Below, piece after piece: positions 1 to 9,951 of a stretch of 64,000 nucleotides of DNA. The stretch is from an uncultured Prevotellaceae bacterium (GTDB lineage Bacteria > Bacteroidota > Bacteroidia > Bacteroidales > Bacteroidaceae): positions 1-64,000 of the forward strand of contig CACXYH010000002.1 in assembly GCA_902771785.1 (NCBI GenBank), given 5' to 3'. The notes beneath the pieces are model-generated. The model did not search any database. It saw only the letters and a list, made by a program, of their open reading frames with translations, and was not told the DNA's origin. Both the position numbers and the translations under genes were made by a program. Every line of letters begins with the position of its first letter. The stretch's first letter is position 1.

Positions 1-350
1 TTTTCCATATTTGCATAATCTTTAAAAATGAGTATGCAAAGGTAGAAACTTGTCAGAAGAGCTGCAAGGCGTCAAAGCGGATACGCTTACCACTTTTCCC
101 CCAAAAACATGACCGAATATGACCGAAAATGACAGATAGTTTTGTGGTTATTCCGTTAATACACAGCCATTTATACGCAAAATATGACAGATGACCGAAG
201 AAATCAAATTTCTCAAAATAAAAATAACCTAACATGATGACTTTTGCCTATGAAAAGCAAATGAGCTGTTTAAGCAAAGACATGGCATGCAAGAGTTTTT
301 AACGACAATTCTTTTGCCAAGTCAGCATTTTATGCTACCTTTGCAACTGA
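1..350. other. AT-rich intergenic region at window start
   Basis: No credible gene is seen; the short minus-strand reading frame here has no recognisable features. Near 107-135 and 181-200 the motif ATGACCGAA/ATGACAGAT recurs five times in loose direct repeats, which may be a regulator-binding cluster or chance. The region ends in the promoter of the first gene. Confidence 0.6.
313..343 (+). promoter_or_regulatory. Bacteroidota-type promoter for the SpoIIE phosphatase gene
   Basis: TTTG at 313-316, a 19-nt spacer and TACCTTTG at 336-343 match the major sigma-factor consensus of Bacteroidota. The start codon follows only 7 nt after the -7 box, so the transcript would have almost no 5' leader. 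Confidence 0.75.
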
Positions 351-2414
351 ATGTTGAGACACAGCGTGATTCTGCTTTTGTGCTGCCTGCTCGCCATGGT
401 TCCCCAGGTGCAGGCACAGACTGCGACAACACCCGATATGGGGCAGTTGCAGAAGGAGATGTATAGGCTCTTTCCTACCCGCAATACCGATGAATTCATG
501 AGCGTGACCGAACGGCTGAAAGAGGCTTCGCTGAAGGCGGGCGACGAGAAGCTGTTCTACCGCACATGGGCGAACCAGGCCACCTTTGCCTTCGCGAAAA
601 TCAGCCGCGAGCGGGGCATAGAGATAGCCAAGGCCATGAACGACTATGCCCAGGCGCACGACAGCAAGCGGGGCATCTACTACGCATCGGTGGTAAACGC
701 CTCGCAGGCGGCTACGCTCAGAATGGAGAGCGAGGCCGAGCAGCTGTTTCTGAAAGCCATCGAATACAAACAGAAGTACTTGCCCGACGTCGATGCGTCG
801 GCTGCTTATCTGGGGGCAGCCAAGGTCTACGTCAACATGAAGCGGCGCGACAAGGTGCTGGAGATGACTGACAAGGCGCTGGCTGAGCCCAACATAATTG
901 GCTCGTCGGTGGTGGAGGCATGGGCCTACCGCTGCATGGCGGCCATCATGGGCACTGGCGACCGGCGCGACGAGCTGAACGCAGCCTACAACGAATGGAA
1001 GAAGGCAGAAGAGAAATTCGGCTACACATCGAACCTTAGCAGGCATATCGAAACGTATCATGCGCAGGTGAACGGTGACTACCAGAGAATGCTGGAACTG
1101 GCAAAGGAGGAGAAGTCACCCTTGGAAAGAAACAAGCTGATGGCCCACGCCTACGAATGGCTGGGGCAATGGCAACAGGCGCTGAAATGCTACAAGGAGT
1201 ATAAGCGCACAAGCGACTCCATCAACAATGACCAGGTGCGCAATCTGTCGACGGCACACACACTGCAACTCGACGTGATACGCGCCGAAAGCGAGGCCAA
1301 AGACCTGCGACTGACTAACCAGGCCCTGCAACTGGCACAGGCACAGGAGGAACTGGAACACCGGCGACTGGAAGACGAGGCCACGAGCCTGACGCTGAAG
1401 AACCGCGACATGGAGCTGAGGAACGCTGCCATGCGCATGCAGAACGACAGTCTGGACCGACAGGCACAAATGCTGAAACTGAGCGAATACCGGTCGCGGC
1501 TGGAAGCACAACAGCAGGCCGAGCATGCCCACCACGTGGCCATGGCTGCGGCGGCGGCAGTGGCGCTGCTCGTCATCGGGTTCATGGCCTTCTACCTGCA
1601 TCGCCGGCAGCGGCAGATGAGGACGCTGCGCCAGGCCTACGACCAACTCGAAGAGGTGACGGCCCACAAGGAACGCATGGAGAGCGAACTGCGCATTGCC
1701 CGCGACATTCAGATGTCGATGGTTCCGAGAGTGTTCCCGCAGCTGAACGGCGTCGACCTCTACGCATCGATGACGCCAGCCAAGGCTGTGGGCGGCGACC
1801 TCTACGACTTCATCGTGAAGAGCGACAGCATCACCTTCTGCGTGGGCGACGTCAGCGGCAAGGGCATTCCGGCATCGCTGTTCATGTCGGTGGCCGTCAA
1901 CCTGTTTCGCAACGTGGCCGAGGAGGGGTTCCCACCCTACTACATCGCCACGCGCATGAACGAGACGCTGGCCAAGGACAACGAGAAGGGCATGTTCGTC
2001 ACCATGTTTATTGCGCAGGTCGACCTGCACACGGGCCGCATGGACTTCTGCAACTGCGGCCACAACCCGCCCGTGCTGATCAACAGTCTGGCATCGACGG
2101 GCGCCGAGGCGGCATTCATCGACATGGAGCCCAACGCTCCGCTCGGCCTGTGGCCCGACCTGGAGTTTGAGGGCGAATATATTGAGAACATCAACGGGCT
2201 GACGCTGTTTGCCTATACCGACGGACTGAACGAGGCCGAGAACGCACAGCAGGAGCAGTTTGGCGAAGAACGGCTGGTGGAGCTGCTGCAGCAGCATCCC
2301 GACCTGAGTGCGCAGGCCACCATCGAGAGGGTGAGCCAAGAAGTGACGGCATTCGTAGGCGACGCCGAACAGAGCGACGACCTGACGATGTTCTGTCTGA
2401 GAATTAACACATAA
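351..2414 (+). CDS. Membrane-anchored TPR/SpoIIE-type PP2C serine phosphatase
   Basis: A 687-residue protein with an N-terminal signal peptide (about residues 1-22), an alpha-helical TPR-like sensor region (about 30-290), a long charged coiled coil (about 290-390), one membrane segment (about 395-415) and a C-terminal SpoIIE/PP2C domain (about 440-687). Metal-binding acidic motifs are visible: GGDLYDF, GDVSGKG, DGLNEAE and SDDLTM. Proteins of this layout dephosphorylate serine residues on partner-switch (anti-anti-sigma) proteins in response to an extracytoplasmic signal. The partner is not in this window. The first ATG is needed for the signal peptide. The carbamoyltransferase gene follows after 19 bp and may be co-transcribed, although a functional link is not obvious. 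Confidence 0.85.
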   Translation: MLRHSVILLLCCLLAMVPQVQAQTATTPDMGQLQKEMYRLFPTRNTDEFMSVTERLKEASLKAGDEKLFYRTWANQATFAFAKISRERGIEIAKAMNDYAQAHDSKRGIYYASVVNASQAATLRMESEAEQLFLKAIEYKQKYLPDVDASAAYLGAAKVYVNMKRRDKVLEMTDKALAEPNIIGSSVVEAWAYRCMAAIMGTGDRRDELNAAYNEWKKAEEKFGYTSNLSRHIETYHAQVNGDYQRMLELAKEEKSPLERNKLMAHAYEWLGQWQQALKCYKEYKRTSDSINNDQVRNLSTAHTLQLDVIRAESEAKDLRLTNQALQLAQAQEELEHRRLEDEATSLTLKNRDMELRNAAMRMQNDSLDRQAQMLKLSEYRSRLEAQQQAEHAHHVAMAAAAAVALLVIGFMAFYLHRRQRQMRTLRQAYDQLEEVTAHKERMESELRIARDIQMSMVPRVFPQLNGVDLYASMTPAKAVGGDLYDFIVKSDSITFCVGDVSGKGIPASLFMSVAVNLFRNVAEEGFPPYYIATRMNETLAKDNEKGMFVTMFIAQVDLHTGRMDFCNCGHNPPVLINSLASTGAEAAFIDMEPNAPLGLWPDLEFEGEYIENINGLTLFAYTDGLNEAENAQQEQFGEERLVELLQQHPDLSAQATIERVSQEVTAFVGDAEQSDDLTMFCLRINT

Positions 2415-2433
2415 AACAAAACGAATAGAGAGC

Positions 2434-3396
2434 ATGAAGACTTTTATCAATGTGGAGGACATCGGCGACCTCCGTCAAGCACTCGCCGAAGCACAGGAAC
2501 TGAAACAGGAGCGCTTCAAGTATCAGCATCTGGGAAAGAACAAGACGCTGATGATGATTTTCTTCAACAACTCGCTGCGCACGCGCCTCTCAACGCAGAA
2601 GGCCGCGATGAACCTGGGCATGAACGTGATTGTGCTCGACGTGAATGCCGGTGCCTGGAAACTGGAGACGGAACGCGGCGTGATCATGGACGGCGACAAG
2701 AGCGAACACCTGCTCGAGGCCATTCCCGTCATGGGCTGCTACTGCGACCTGATTGGCGTGCGCTCGTTTGCAGGGCTGACCGACCGCGAATATGACTATG
2801 CCGAAACTGTGCTGAAGCAGTTCATCAAATACAGCGGACGACCCGTCTTCGCCATGGAGACAGCCACCGTGCACCCCCTGCAGGCGTTTGCCGACCTGAT
2901 TACCATCGAGGAGTACAAGCAGTCAAAGCGGCCGAAGGTCGTCCTCACCTGGGCTCCCCACTGCCGTGCGCTGCCGCAGGCCGTGCCTAACTCGTTTGCC
3001 CAATGGATGAATGCGGCCGACGTAGACTTCGTGGTCACGCATCCCGAAGGCTACGAGCTCGACCCGAAGTTTGTGGGCAATGCCCGCGTGGAGTACGACC
3101 AGAGGAAGGCGTTCGAGGGTGCCGACTTCATCTACGCCAAGAACTGGAGCAACCCGGGCGTGACGAACCCCGAGGACTACGGAAAGATTACCTGCCGCGA
3201 CATGTCGTGGACGGTGGACACCGAACACATGGCGTGGACGAACCAGGCTAAGTTCATGCACTGCCTGCCCGTGCGCCGCAACCTGATTGTCACCGACGAC
3301 GTCATCGAGAGCCCCGACTCTATCGTCATTCCCGAGGCCGCCAACCGCGAAATATCCTGCTCCGTAGTCATCAAACGCATGCTCGAAGCCCTATGA
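2434..3396 (+). CDS. argF': N-succinylornithine carbamoyltransferase
   Basis: Transfers a carbamoyl group to N-acylated ornithine in the arginine pathway used by Bacteroidota. The 320-residue protein has the carbamoyl-phosphate-binding motif NNSLRTRLS (about 45-53), a proline at position 98 in the EAIPVMG segment, and HCLPVRRN near the C terminus. In the characterised Bacteroides fragilis enzyme a proline at the equivalent place marks succinyl rather than acetyl specificity; I assign it by local similarity, not by alignment. Length fits the family. Its stop overlaps the start of the next gene by 4 bp, indicating translational coupling. It acts in the cytoplasm. Confidence 0.9.
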   Translation: MKTFINVEDIGDLRQALAEAQELKQERFKYQHLGKNKTLMMIFFNNSLRTRLSTQKAAMNLGMNVIVLDVNAGAWKLETERGVIMDGDKSEHLLEAIPVMGCYCDLIGVRSFAGLTDREYDYAETVLKQFIKYSGRPVFAMETATVHPLQAFADLITIEEYKQSKRPKVVLTWAPHCRALPQAVPNSFAQWMNAADVDFVVTHPEGYELDPKFVGNARVEYDQRKAFEGADFIYAKNWSNPGVTNPEDYGKITCRDMSWTVDTEHMAWTNQAKFMHCLPVRRNLIVTDDVIESPDSIVIPEAANREISCSVVIKRMLEAL

Positions 3397-4418
3397 TCTC
3401 ATTTGAATGCGACTACAACAACGGGGCGCACCCGAAGGTGTTGGAGGCACTTGTCAAAACGAATGGCGAAATAACCGACACGTACGGGTTCGACCGGTAC
3501 AGCCTTTCGGCAAAGGAGAAAATACGCATGGCGTGCGAAGCGCCCGAGGCCGACATCTTCTTCCTGGGCGGTGGCACGCAGACCAACGCCACGGTGATTG
3601 ACGGTATGCTGCGCTCGTTCGAGGCGGTGGTGACGGTAGAGACGGGCCACATCGCCGTACACGAGGCTGGAGCCGTGGAGCACAGCGGACACAAGGTGAT
3701 TACGCTGCCCTCGCACGACGGACGACTGGACGCGACCGAGCTGGACAACTGGATGCAGGTGTTCGATGCCGACGAGAGCCGCGACCACGTGCCGCAGCCG
3801 GGCATGGTCTACATCTCGCTGCCTACGGAACTGGGCACGCTCTACAATTCGCAGGAAATCGACGCTATATATAGAATATGTGAGAAATGGCAACTGAAGC
3901 TCTTCATCGACGGAGCCCGGCTGGGCTACGGCATTGCCGCGTCGGAAGGCGACATCACCCTGCCGTGGCTGGCCCGCCATTGCGATGCTTTCTACATCGG
4001 CGGCACGAAGGTGGGCGCGCTGTGCGGCGAGGCTGTAGTGTTCCCTCAGGGCAATGCGCCGCGCGGTTTCTTCAGCCTTATCAAGCAGCATGGGGCGCTC
4101 TTTGCCAAGGGACGCCTGTGCGGCGTGCAGTTCGACGCGCTCTTCACCGACGGACTCTACCTGAACATTGCGCAGCACGCCATCAGCATGGCACGCAAGC
4201 TAAAGGAGCTTTTCCGGGAGAAAGGGCTGCGCATGTACATCGACTCGCCCACCAACCAGCAGTTCGTCGTGCTGCCCAACGAGCAGATGCACCAGCTGGA
4301 GCAGCAGGTGCAGTTCACGCACTGGGGGCCTTTCGATGCCGACCACTTCATCTGCCGCTTCGTCACCAGCTGGGCTACGAAAGAGGAAGACCTTGCTACG
4401 CTGCGTAGCATTCTATAA
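3393..4418 (+). CDS. ltaE: Low-specificity L-threonine aldolase (PLP enzyme)
   Basis: A 341-residue PLP-dependent fold-type I enzyme of the threonine aldolase/beta-eliminating lyase family, which cleaves threonine or allo-threonine to glycine and acetaldehyde. Visible motifs are FLGGGTQTN near the start, FIDGARLGYG (PLP-contacting Asp and substrate-contacting Arg) and IGGTKVGALCGEA with the Schiff-base lysine. It starts at an ATG overlapping the preceding stop (ATGA). It converges on kbl, which also makes or uses glycine through threonine breakdown, so the two routes lie back to back here. A strong bidirectional terminator separates them. Confidence 0.9.
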   Translation: MISFECDYNNGAHPKVLEALVKTNGEITDTYGFDRYSLSAKEKIRMACEAPEADIFFLGGGTQTNATVIDGMLRSFEAVVTVETGHIAVHEAGAVEHSGHKVITLPSHDGRLDATELDNWMQVFDADESRDHVPQPGMVYISLPTELGTLYNSQEIDAIYRICEKWQLKLFIDGARLGYGIAASEGDITLPWLARHCDAFYIGGTKVGALCGEAVVFPQGNAPRGFFSLIKQHGALFAKGRLCGVQFDALFTDGLYLNIAQHAISMARKLKELFREKGLRMYIDSPTNQQFVVLPNEQMHQLEQQVQFTHWGPFDADHFICRFVTSWATKEEDLATLRSIL

Positions 4419-4431
4419 CAGACGACAACAA

Positions 4432-4480
4432 AAAAACCGCTCGTGCCTTTTCTACTACACAAGGCACGAGCGGTTTTTTC
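4432..4480. terminator. Bidirectional intrinsic terminator between ltaE and kbl
   Basis: A 19-nt arm at 4432-4450 pairs perfectly with 4462-4480 around an 11-nt loop, with A-run on one side and T-run on the other, so it can stop transcription from both converging genes. Confidence 0.9.
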
Positions 4481-4497
4481 TGTTTTTATGTACTACC

Positions 4498-5685
<1,188 letters not shown>

Positions 5686-5716
5686 AGTAAATTAGATTTT
5701 TGTTGTATTTACGATG

Positions 5717-5724
5717 CAAAGATA
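5717..5724 (-). promoter_or_regulatory. Probable -7 element for kbl
   Basis: TATCTTTG on the minus strand, about 31 nt upstream of the kbl start. No good TTTG -33 box is seen at the expected distance. Confidence 0.55.
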
Positions 5725-5796
5725 TATAAAATAATTGGAATAGACGTGTTTTTCTGAAAAAAACGCTAAAATGATGGTTGAATGAAATAAAATGCG

Positions 5797-5804
5797 TAAC
5801 TTTG
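5797..5804 (+). promoter_or_regulatory. -7 element for folP
   Basis: TAACTTTG ends 8 nt before the ATG at 5813. It lies inside the longer reading frame that begins at 5792, so the upstream ATG would fall before the transcript start. The -33 side is weak (TTG at 5778-5780). Confidence 0.6.
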
Positions 5805-5812
5805 CAGCTGAT

Positions 5813-6628
5813 ATGCAATACACGCTGAACATCAAAGGGAGGCTCATGGAGCTGACGGAGCCACAGGTGATGGGTATTCTGAACGTAACACCCGACTCGT
5901 TCTATGCAGCAAGCCGGGCTGAGACGAAGGAAGCCATTGCTGAGCGCGCCCGCCAGATTGCAGGCGAAGGCGGCACCATCATCGATATCGGTGCCTGCTC
6001 CACCCGCCCCGGTTCGCAACCTGCCTCGCAGCAGGAGGAGACCGAACGGCTACGGATGGCATTGCGCGTGGTCAGGCTGACGGTCCCCGATGCAGTCGTA
6101 TCGGTCGACACGTTCCGCCCCGACGTTGCCCGCATGGCGGTCGAAGAGTTCGGCGTAGACATCATCAACGACGTGAGCGAGGGCTCAACAGAGATGTTTC
6201 GCATGGTGGCTCGACTGGGCATTCCCTATGTGCTCATGTCGGTGCAGCCCGACCTGCGACAGACGCTGCTCGCCTTCTCGCAAAAGGTGCAGCAACTGCG
6301 CGACCTGGGGCAGAAAGACATCATCCTCGACCCCGGCTTCGGTTTCGGCAAAACCTTGGAGCAGAACTACGCGCTGCTGAACGAGCTCGACAAGCTGCTG
6401 GTGATGGAGCTGCCCGTGCTGGTAGGCGTTTCGCGCAAGTCCATGATTTACCGCCTGCTGGGCATCAGCCAGGCCGAAGCGCTGAACGGCACCACCATTC
6501 TCAACACCATCGCGCTGACCAAGGGCGCCAGCATCTTGCGAGTGCACGACGTGAAAGAGGCCGTTGAGTGCTGCCGGCTAACCACCCAGACAAGCCTGTC
6601 CGCCTCATCGTCAGATAATAGAAACTAA
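5813..6628 (+). CDS. folP: Dihydropteroate synthase
   Basis: Condenses p-aminobenzoate with 6-hydroxymethyl-dihydropterin diphosphate in folate synthesis. Family motifs are all present: MGILNVTPDSF, DIGACSTRPG, SVDTFRPDVA, INDVS, LDPGFGFGKT and GVSRKSMI. An in-frame ATG lies 21 nt upstream at 5792, but the promoter -7 box sits between the two ATGs, so the downstream ATG (271 residues) is preferred and the mRNA is nearly leaderless. The diadenylate cyclase gene follows after 13 bp, an arrangement suggesting one transcript. Confidence 0.9.
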   Translation: MQYTLNIKGRLMELTEPQVMGILNVTPDSFYAASRAETKEAIAERARQIAGEGGTIIDIGACSTRPGSQPASQQEETERLRMALRVVRLTVPDAVVSVDTFRPDVARMAVEEFGVDIINDVSEGSTEMFRMVARLGIPYVLMSVQPDLRQTLLAFSQKVQQLRDLGQKDIILDPGFGFGKTLEQNYALLNELDKLLVMELPVLVGVSRKSMIYRLLGISQAEALNGTTILNTIALTKGASILRVHDVKEAVECCRLTTQTSLSASSSDNRN

Positions 6629-6641
6629 CCGCCAAATAAAG

Positions 6642-7424
6642 ATGTTCTTCGAATTCGGACTAAAAGACATTATCGACATACTGCTGGTAGCGCTGATGCT
6701 CTACTACATCTATCGTCTGATGCGCGAGTCGCGCTCGCTCAACGTGTTCGTGGGCATTCTCATCTTTATCATCGTCTGGCTTTTCGTATCGCAAATCCTG
6801 GAGATGCGCCTGCTGGGAACCATTCTCGACAAGCTCGTTTCCGTGGGTGTCATAGCGCTCATCGTGCTCTTCCAGGACGACATCCGCAAGTTTCTATATA
6901 ACCTGGGTGCCCACCAACGCATGCGAACCTTCCTCCGTTTCTTCACGTCAAAGCGCACCAGCGAGCGTGAGCAGGCCACGCTGAAGAAGAGCATCATGCC
7001 GATAGTGATGGCATGCATGCAGATGTCGAAGGGAAAGGTGGGAGCACTCATTGTGCTGGAACGCAACATGAGCCTCGACGACATCGAGGTGACGGGCGAG
7101 CCGGTCGATGCTGCCATCAACCAGCGCCTCATCGAAAACATCTTCTTCAAGAACTCTCCCCTTCACGACGGAGCCATGATCATTGCCCACCAGCGAATCA
7201 ATGCCGCCGGCTGCATACTGCCAGTGAGCCACAACCTCGATATTCCCAAGGACTTGGGACTGCGCCATCGCGCCGCTCTGGGCGTGTCGCAGGAAACCGA
7301 TGCCCTGGCCATCGTCGTCAGCGAAGAGACAGGCAGCATCTCGATTGCCCTCAACGGCGAGTTCCGCCTCCGCCTTTCTGCCGAAGAGCTTGAAGGCATC
7401 CTGACAACAGAGATGAACACATAG
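6642..7424 (+). CDS. cdaA: Diadenylate cyclase (c-di-AMP synthase), membrane-bound
   Basis: Makes the second messenger c-di-AMP from two ATP. The 260-residue protein has three N-terminal membrane helices (about residues 10-80) followed by a DisA_N-type catalytic domain containing LHDGAMII (the DGA motif) and RHRAALGVS (the RHR motif), the two hallmark active-site motifs. This is the YbbP/CdaA architecture. The gene sits directly downstream of folP, with pta 43 bp further on. No CdaR-type partner is adjacent. Confidence 0.9.
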   Translation: MFFEFGLKDIIDILLVALMLYYIYRLMRESRSLNVFVGILIFIIVWLFVSQILEMRLLGTILDKLVSVGVIALIVLFQDDIRKFLYNLGAHQRMRTFLRFFTSKRTSEREQATLKKSIMPIVMACMQMSKGKVGALIVLERNMSLDDIEVTGEPVDAAINQRLIENIFFKNSPLHDGAMIIAHQRINAAGCILPVSHNLDIPKDLGLRHRAALGVSQETDALAIVVSEETGSISIALNGEFRLRLSAEELEGILTTEMNT

Positions 7425-7467
7425 AACAAATTTGTTTAACAACTATCATATTTAAAAAGAACAAACT

Positions 7468-8478
7468 ATGGATTTATTAAGTCAAATCGTTGCGCGCGCT
7501 AAGAGCAACAAGCAGCGCATCGTACTCCCCGAAGCTGAGGAGGAGCGCACATTGTGTGCCGCCGACCGTGCCCTGGCCGACGACATCGCCGACATCATTC
7601 TCATTGGCAACCCCGAGAAAGTTCACGCCCTGGCTAAGGAGAAGGGCCTGACCCACATCGACAAAGCCACCCTCATCGACCCCGAAAACTATGGGAAGAG
7701 CGAAGAGCTGGCCGAGAAGCTGGCCGAAATCCGCAAGTCGAAGGGTATGACCATCGAGCAGGCTCGCCAGCTGGTGAAGAATCCGCTCTACCTGGGCTGC
7801 ATGATTATCAAGACCGAAGGAGCCGACGGACAGATTTCAGGTGCCCTCTCAACGACGGGCGACACCCTGCGTCCTGCCCTGCAAATCATCAAGTGCGCTC
7901 CTGGCATCACCTGCGTCAGCGGTGGTCTGCTGCTCATTTCGAAGCAGAAGCAGTATGGCGAGGACGGTGTGCTCGTGGTGGGCGACGTGGCTGTCACGCC
8001 GATGCCCGATGCTGCCCAGCTCTCTCAGATTGCCGTGTGCACAGCTCAGACCGCCAAGTCGGTGGCTGGATTTGCCGATCCTCGCGTAGCTATGCTGAGC
8101 TTCTCGACGAAGGGCAGCGCCAAGCACGAGGTGGTCGACAAGGTGATTGAGGCTACTCGCCTGGCCAAGGAGCTCGACCCGAGCCTGAAGATTGACGGCG
8201 AGCTGCAGGCCGACGCCGCCCTGGTTCCCTCGGTAGGTGCCAAGAAAGCCCCCGGCAGCGACATTGCCGGCAAGGCCAACGTGCTGGTATTCCCCAACCT
8301 CGAGGTGGGCAACATCGGCTATAAGATGGTGCAGCGCCTGGGCGACGCCATTGCTATCGGCCCGATTCTTCAGGGTATTGCCCGTCCCGTGAACGACCTT
8401 TCGCGCGGCTGCTCTGTCGACGACATCTACTACATGATTGCCATCACCGCCTGCCAGGCTATGGATGCCAAGAAGTAA
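7468..8478 (+). CDS. pta: Phosphate acetyltransferase
   Basis: Interconverts acetyl-CoA and acetyl phosphate. The 336-residue protein has the short, catalytic-domain-only length without the N-terminal regulatory region found in enteric Pta. Recognisable segments include the N-terminal IVLPEAEEERTL, GALSTTGDTLRPAL, and NVLVFPNLEVGNIGYK near the C terminus. With ackA it forms the acetate-producing, ATP-yielding branch of fermentation. A 12-bp palindrome (AACAAATTTGTT, 7426-7437) precedes it, but no clear promoter is visible, so read-through from cdaA is possible. Confidence 0.93.
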   Translation: MDLLSQIVARAKSNKQRIVLPEAEEERTLCAADRALADDIADIILIGNPEKVHALAKEKGLTHIDKATLIDPENYGKSEELAEKLAEIRKSKGMTIEQARQLVKNPLYLGCMIIKTEGADGQISGALSTTGDTLRPALQIIKCAPGITCVSGGLLLISKQKQYGEDGVLVVGDVAVTPMPDAAQLSQIAVCTAQTAKSVAGFADPRVAMLSFSTKGSAKHEVVDKVIEATRLAKELDPSLKIDGELQADAALVPSVGAKKAPGSDIAGKANVLVFPNLEVGNIGYKMVQRLGDAIAIGPILQGIARPVNDLSRGCSVDDIYYMIAITACQAMDAKK

Positions 8479-8612
8479 CCCCCTCCCTGACCCTCCCCGA
8501 GGGGAGGGAATATGATACTTAAAAAATAAATAAACCAAATAAAAAAATGCCCCTTTAACCTCCAAGGCAACTACTCCTCCCCCTCGGGGGAGGCCGGGAG
8601 GGGGGTCTCTAT
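8479..8612. repeat. Inverted pair of GC-rich palindromes (REPIN-like) between pta and ackA
   Basis: The first copy (about 8479-8510) holds the hairpin CCCTCCCC-GA-GGGGAGGG at 8491-8508. The second (about 8573-8607) holds CCTCCCCC-TC-GGGGGAGG at 8576-8593. The second read on the minus strand matches the first along about 35 nt, including the CCCCTCCC run outside the hairpin, so the two copies are inverted with respect to one another. The AT-rich space between them holds no gene. Confidence 0.75.
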
Positions 8613-8613
8613 T

Positions 8614-9804
8614 ATGAAAATATTAGTATTAAACTGTGGTTCCTCGTCTATCAAGTACGCGCTGTACAACATGGACGACAAGAGTGTAATGACATCAGGC
8701 GGTGCCGAGCGTGTAGGTCTCGACGGTTCCTTCGTCAAGGTGAAGCTTGCCAATGGTGAGAAGAAGCAGATTATGCACGACATTCCCGAGCACACCGAGG
8801 GCGTGAAGTTCATCTTATCGCTGCTCACCGACCCCGAGATAGGCGTGATTAAAGACCTGAAGGAAATCGACGCCGTGGGCCATCGCATGGTGCATGGTGG
8901 CGAGAAGTTCAACAAGAGCGTGGTGCTCACCGACGAAGTGCTGAAGGCTTTCGAGGAGTGTTCCGACCTGGCTCCGCTTCACAACCCCGCCAACCTGAAG
9001 GGCGTGAACGCCGTGAAGGAGCTGATGCCGGGCCTGCCGCAGGTGGGCGTCTTCGACACCGCCTTCCACCAGACCATGCCTCCCAAGGCCTATATGTATG
9101 CCATTCCCTATGAGCTGTATGAGAAGTACGGCATCCGCCGCTACGGCTTCCACGGCACCAGCCACCGCTATGTGTCGCAGCGCGCCTGCGAGTTCCTGGG
9201 CATTCCCGCCAAGGGCACGAAGATGGTGACCTGCCACGTGGGTAACGGCGGTTCGATTGCTGCCATCGTCGACGGCAAGTGCATCGACACGTCGATGGGT
9301 CTCACCCCCCTCGAGGGCCTCGTCATGGGCACCCGCTCCGGCGATATTGACGGTGGCGCCGTGACCTTCATCGAGAAGAAGCTGGGACTGGACGCCGACG
9401 GTATGTCGAACCTGCTCAACAAGAAGAGCGGCGTGGCCGGTCTGACGGGCGGTTCGAGCGACATGCGCGACGTTGAGAACGCCGCCAAGGAAGGCAATCC
9501 CCGTGCTCAGCTGGCTCAGGACATGTACTTCTACCGCATCAAGAAGTACATCGGTGCCTATGCTGCCGCCATGGGCGGACTCGACGTCATCGTCTTCACC
9601 GCCGGTGTCGGCGAGAACCAGATTGGCATGCGCTCCGAGGTCTGCAAGGACATGGAGTTCCTTGGCGTGAAGTTCGACGAGCAGAAGAATCAGGTGCGCG
9701 GCGAAGAGGCCATCATCTCTGCCGACGACTCGAAGGTGAAGGTTGTCGTCATCCCCACCGACGAGGAGCTGATGATTGCCACCGACACCATGAACCTGCT
9801 GTAA
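8614..9804 (+). CDS. ackA: Acetate kinase
   Basis: Transfers phosphate from acetyl phosphate to ADP, yielding ATP and acetate. The 396-residue protein is full length for the family, with the N-terminal phosphate loop LVLNCGSSSIKYAL, FDTAFHQTMP, the HVGNGGS segment, DTSMGLTPLEGLVMGTRSGD and FTAGVGENQ. It forms a functional pair with pta upstream. The REPIN-like element in the gap may modulate read-through or mRNA stability between the two genes. A start at ATG 8614 directly follows the GC-rich repeat. Confidence 0.95.
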   Translation: MKILVLNCGSSSIKYALYNMDDKSVMTSGGAERVGLDGSFVKVKLANGEKKQIMHDIPEHTEGVKFILSLLTDPEIGVIKDLKEIDAVGHRMVHGGEKFNKSVVLTDEVLKAFEECSDLAPLHNPANLKGVNAVKELMPGLPQVGVFDTAFHQTMPPKAYMYAIPYELYEKYGIRRYGFHGTSHRYVSQRACEFLGIPAKGTKMVTCHVGNGGSIAAIVDGKCIDTSMGLTPLEGLVMGTRSGDIDGGAVTFIEKKLGLDADGMSNLLNKKSGVAGLTGGSSDMRDVENAAKEGNPRAQLAQDMYFYRIKKYIGAYAAAMGGLDVIVFTAGVGENQIGMRSEVCKDMEFLGVKFDEQKNQVRGEEAIISADDSKVKVVVIPTDEELMIATDTMNLL

Positions 9805-9846
9805 GTAAGGAAAACAGCCGAAAAGGCTCATCCATCACTACGTTTA

Positions 9847-9881
9847 GGGAAATCCCGACATACATTTCGGGGTTTCCCTTT
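9847..9881 (+). terminator. Intrinsic terminator downstream of ackA
   Basis: A 12-nt stem (9847-9858 with 9867-9878, one G-T pair) is followed by TTT. The T-run is short, and the element overlaps the -33 box of the next gene. Confidence 0.65.
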
Positions 9882-9910
9882 GTTCATACCAATTATTCTT
9901 CATATCTTTG
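9879..9910 (+). promoter_or_regulatory. Promoter of the small lipoprotein gene
   Basis: TTTG at 9879-9882, a 20-nt spacer and TATCTTTG at 9903-9910. This places the transcript start downstream of an upstream in-frame start at 9880 and supports the ATG at 9952. Confidence 0.75.
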
Positions 9911-9951
9911 CAGCATCAAAACCAAACAAAACGAAAAGAAAGGGTACAATT

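Noticed and set aside
53-235. 60-codon minus-strand frame at the window start
   Set aside because: No promoter, ribosome-binding site, family or composition supporting a gene.
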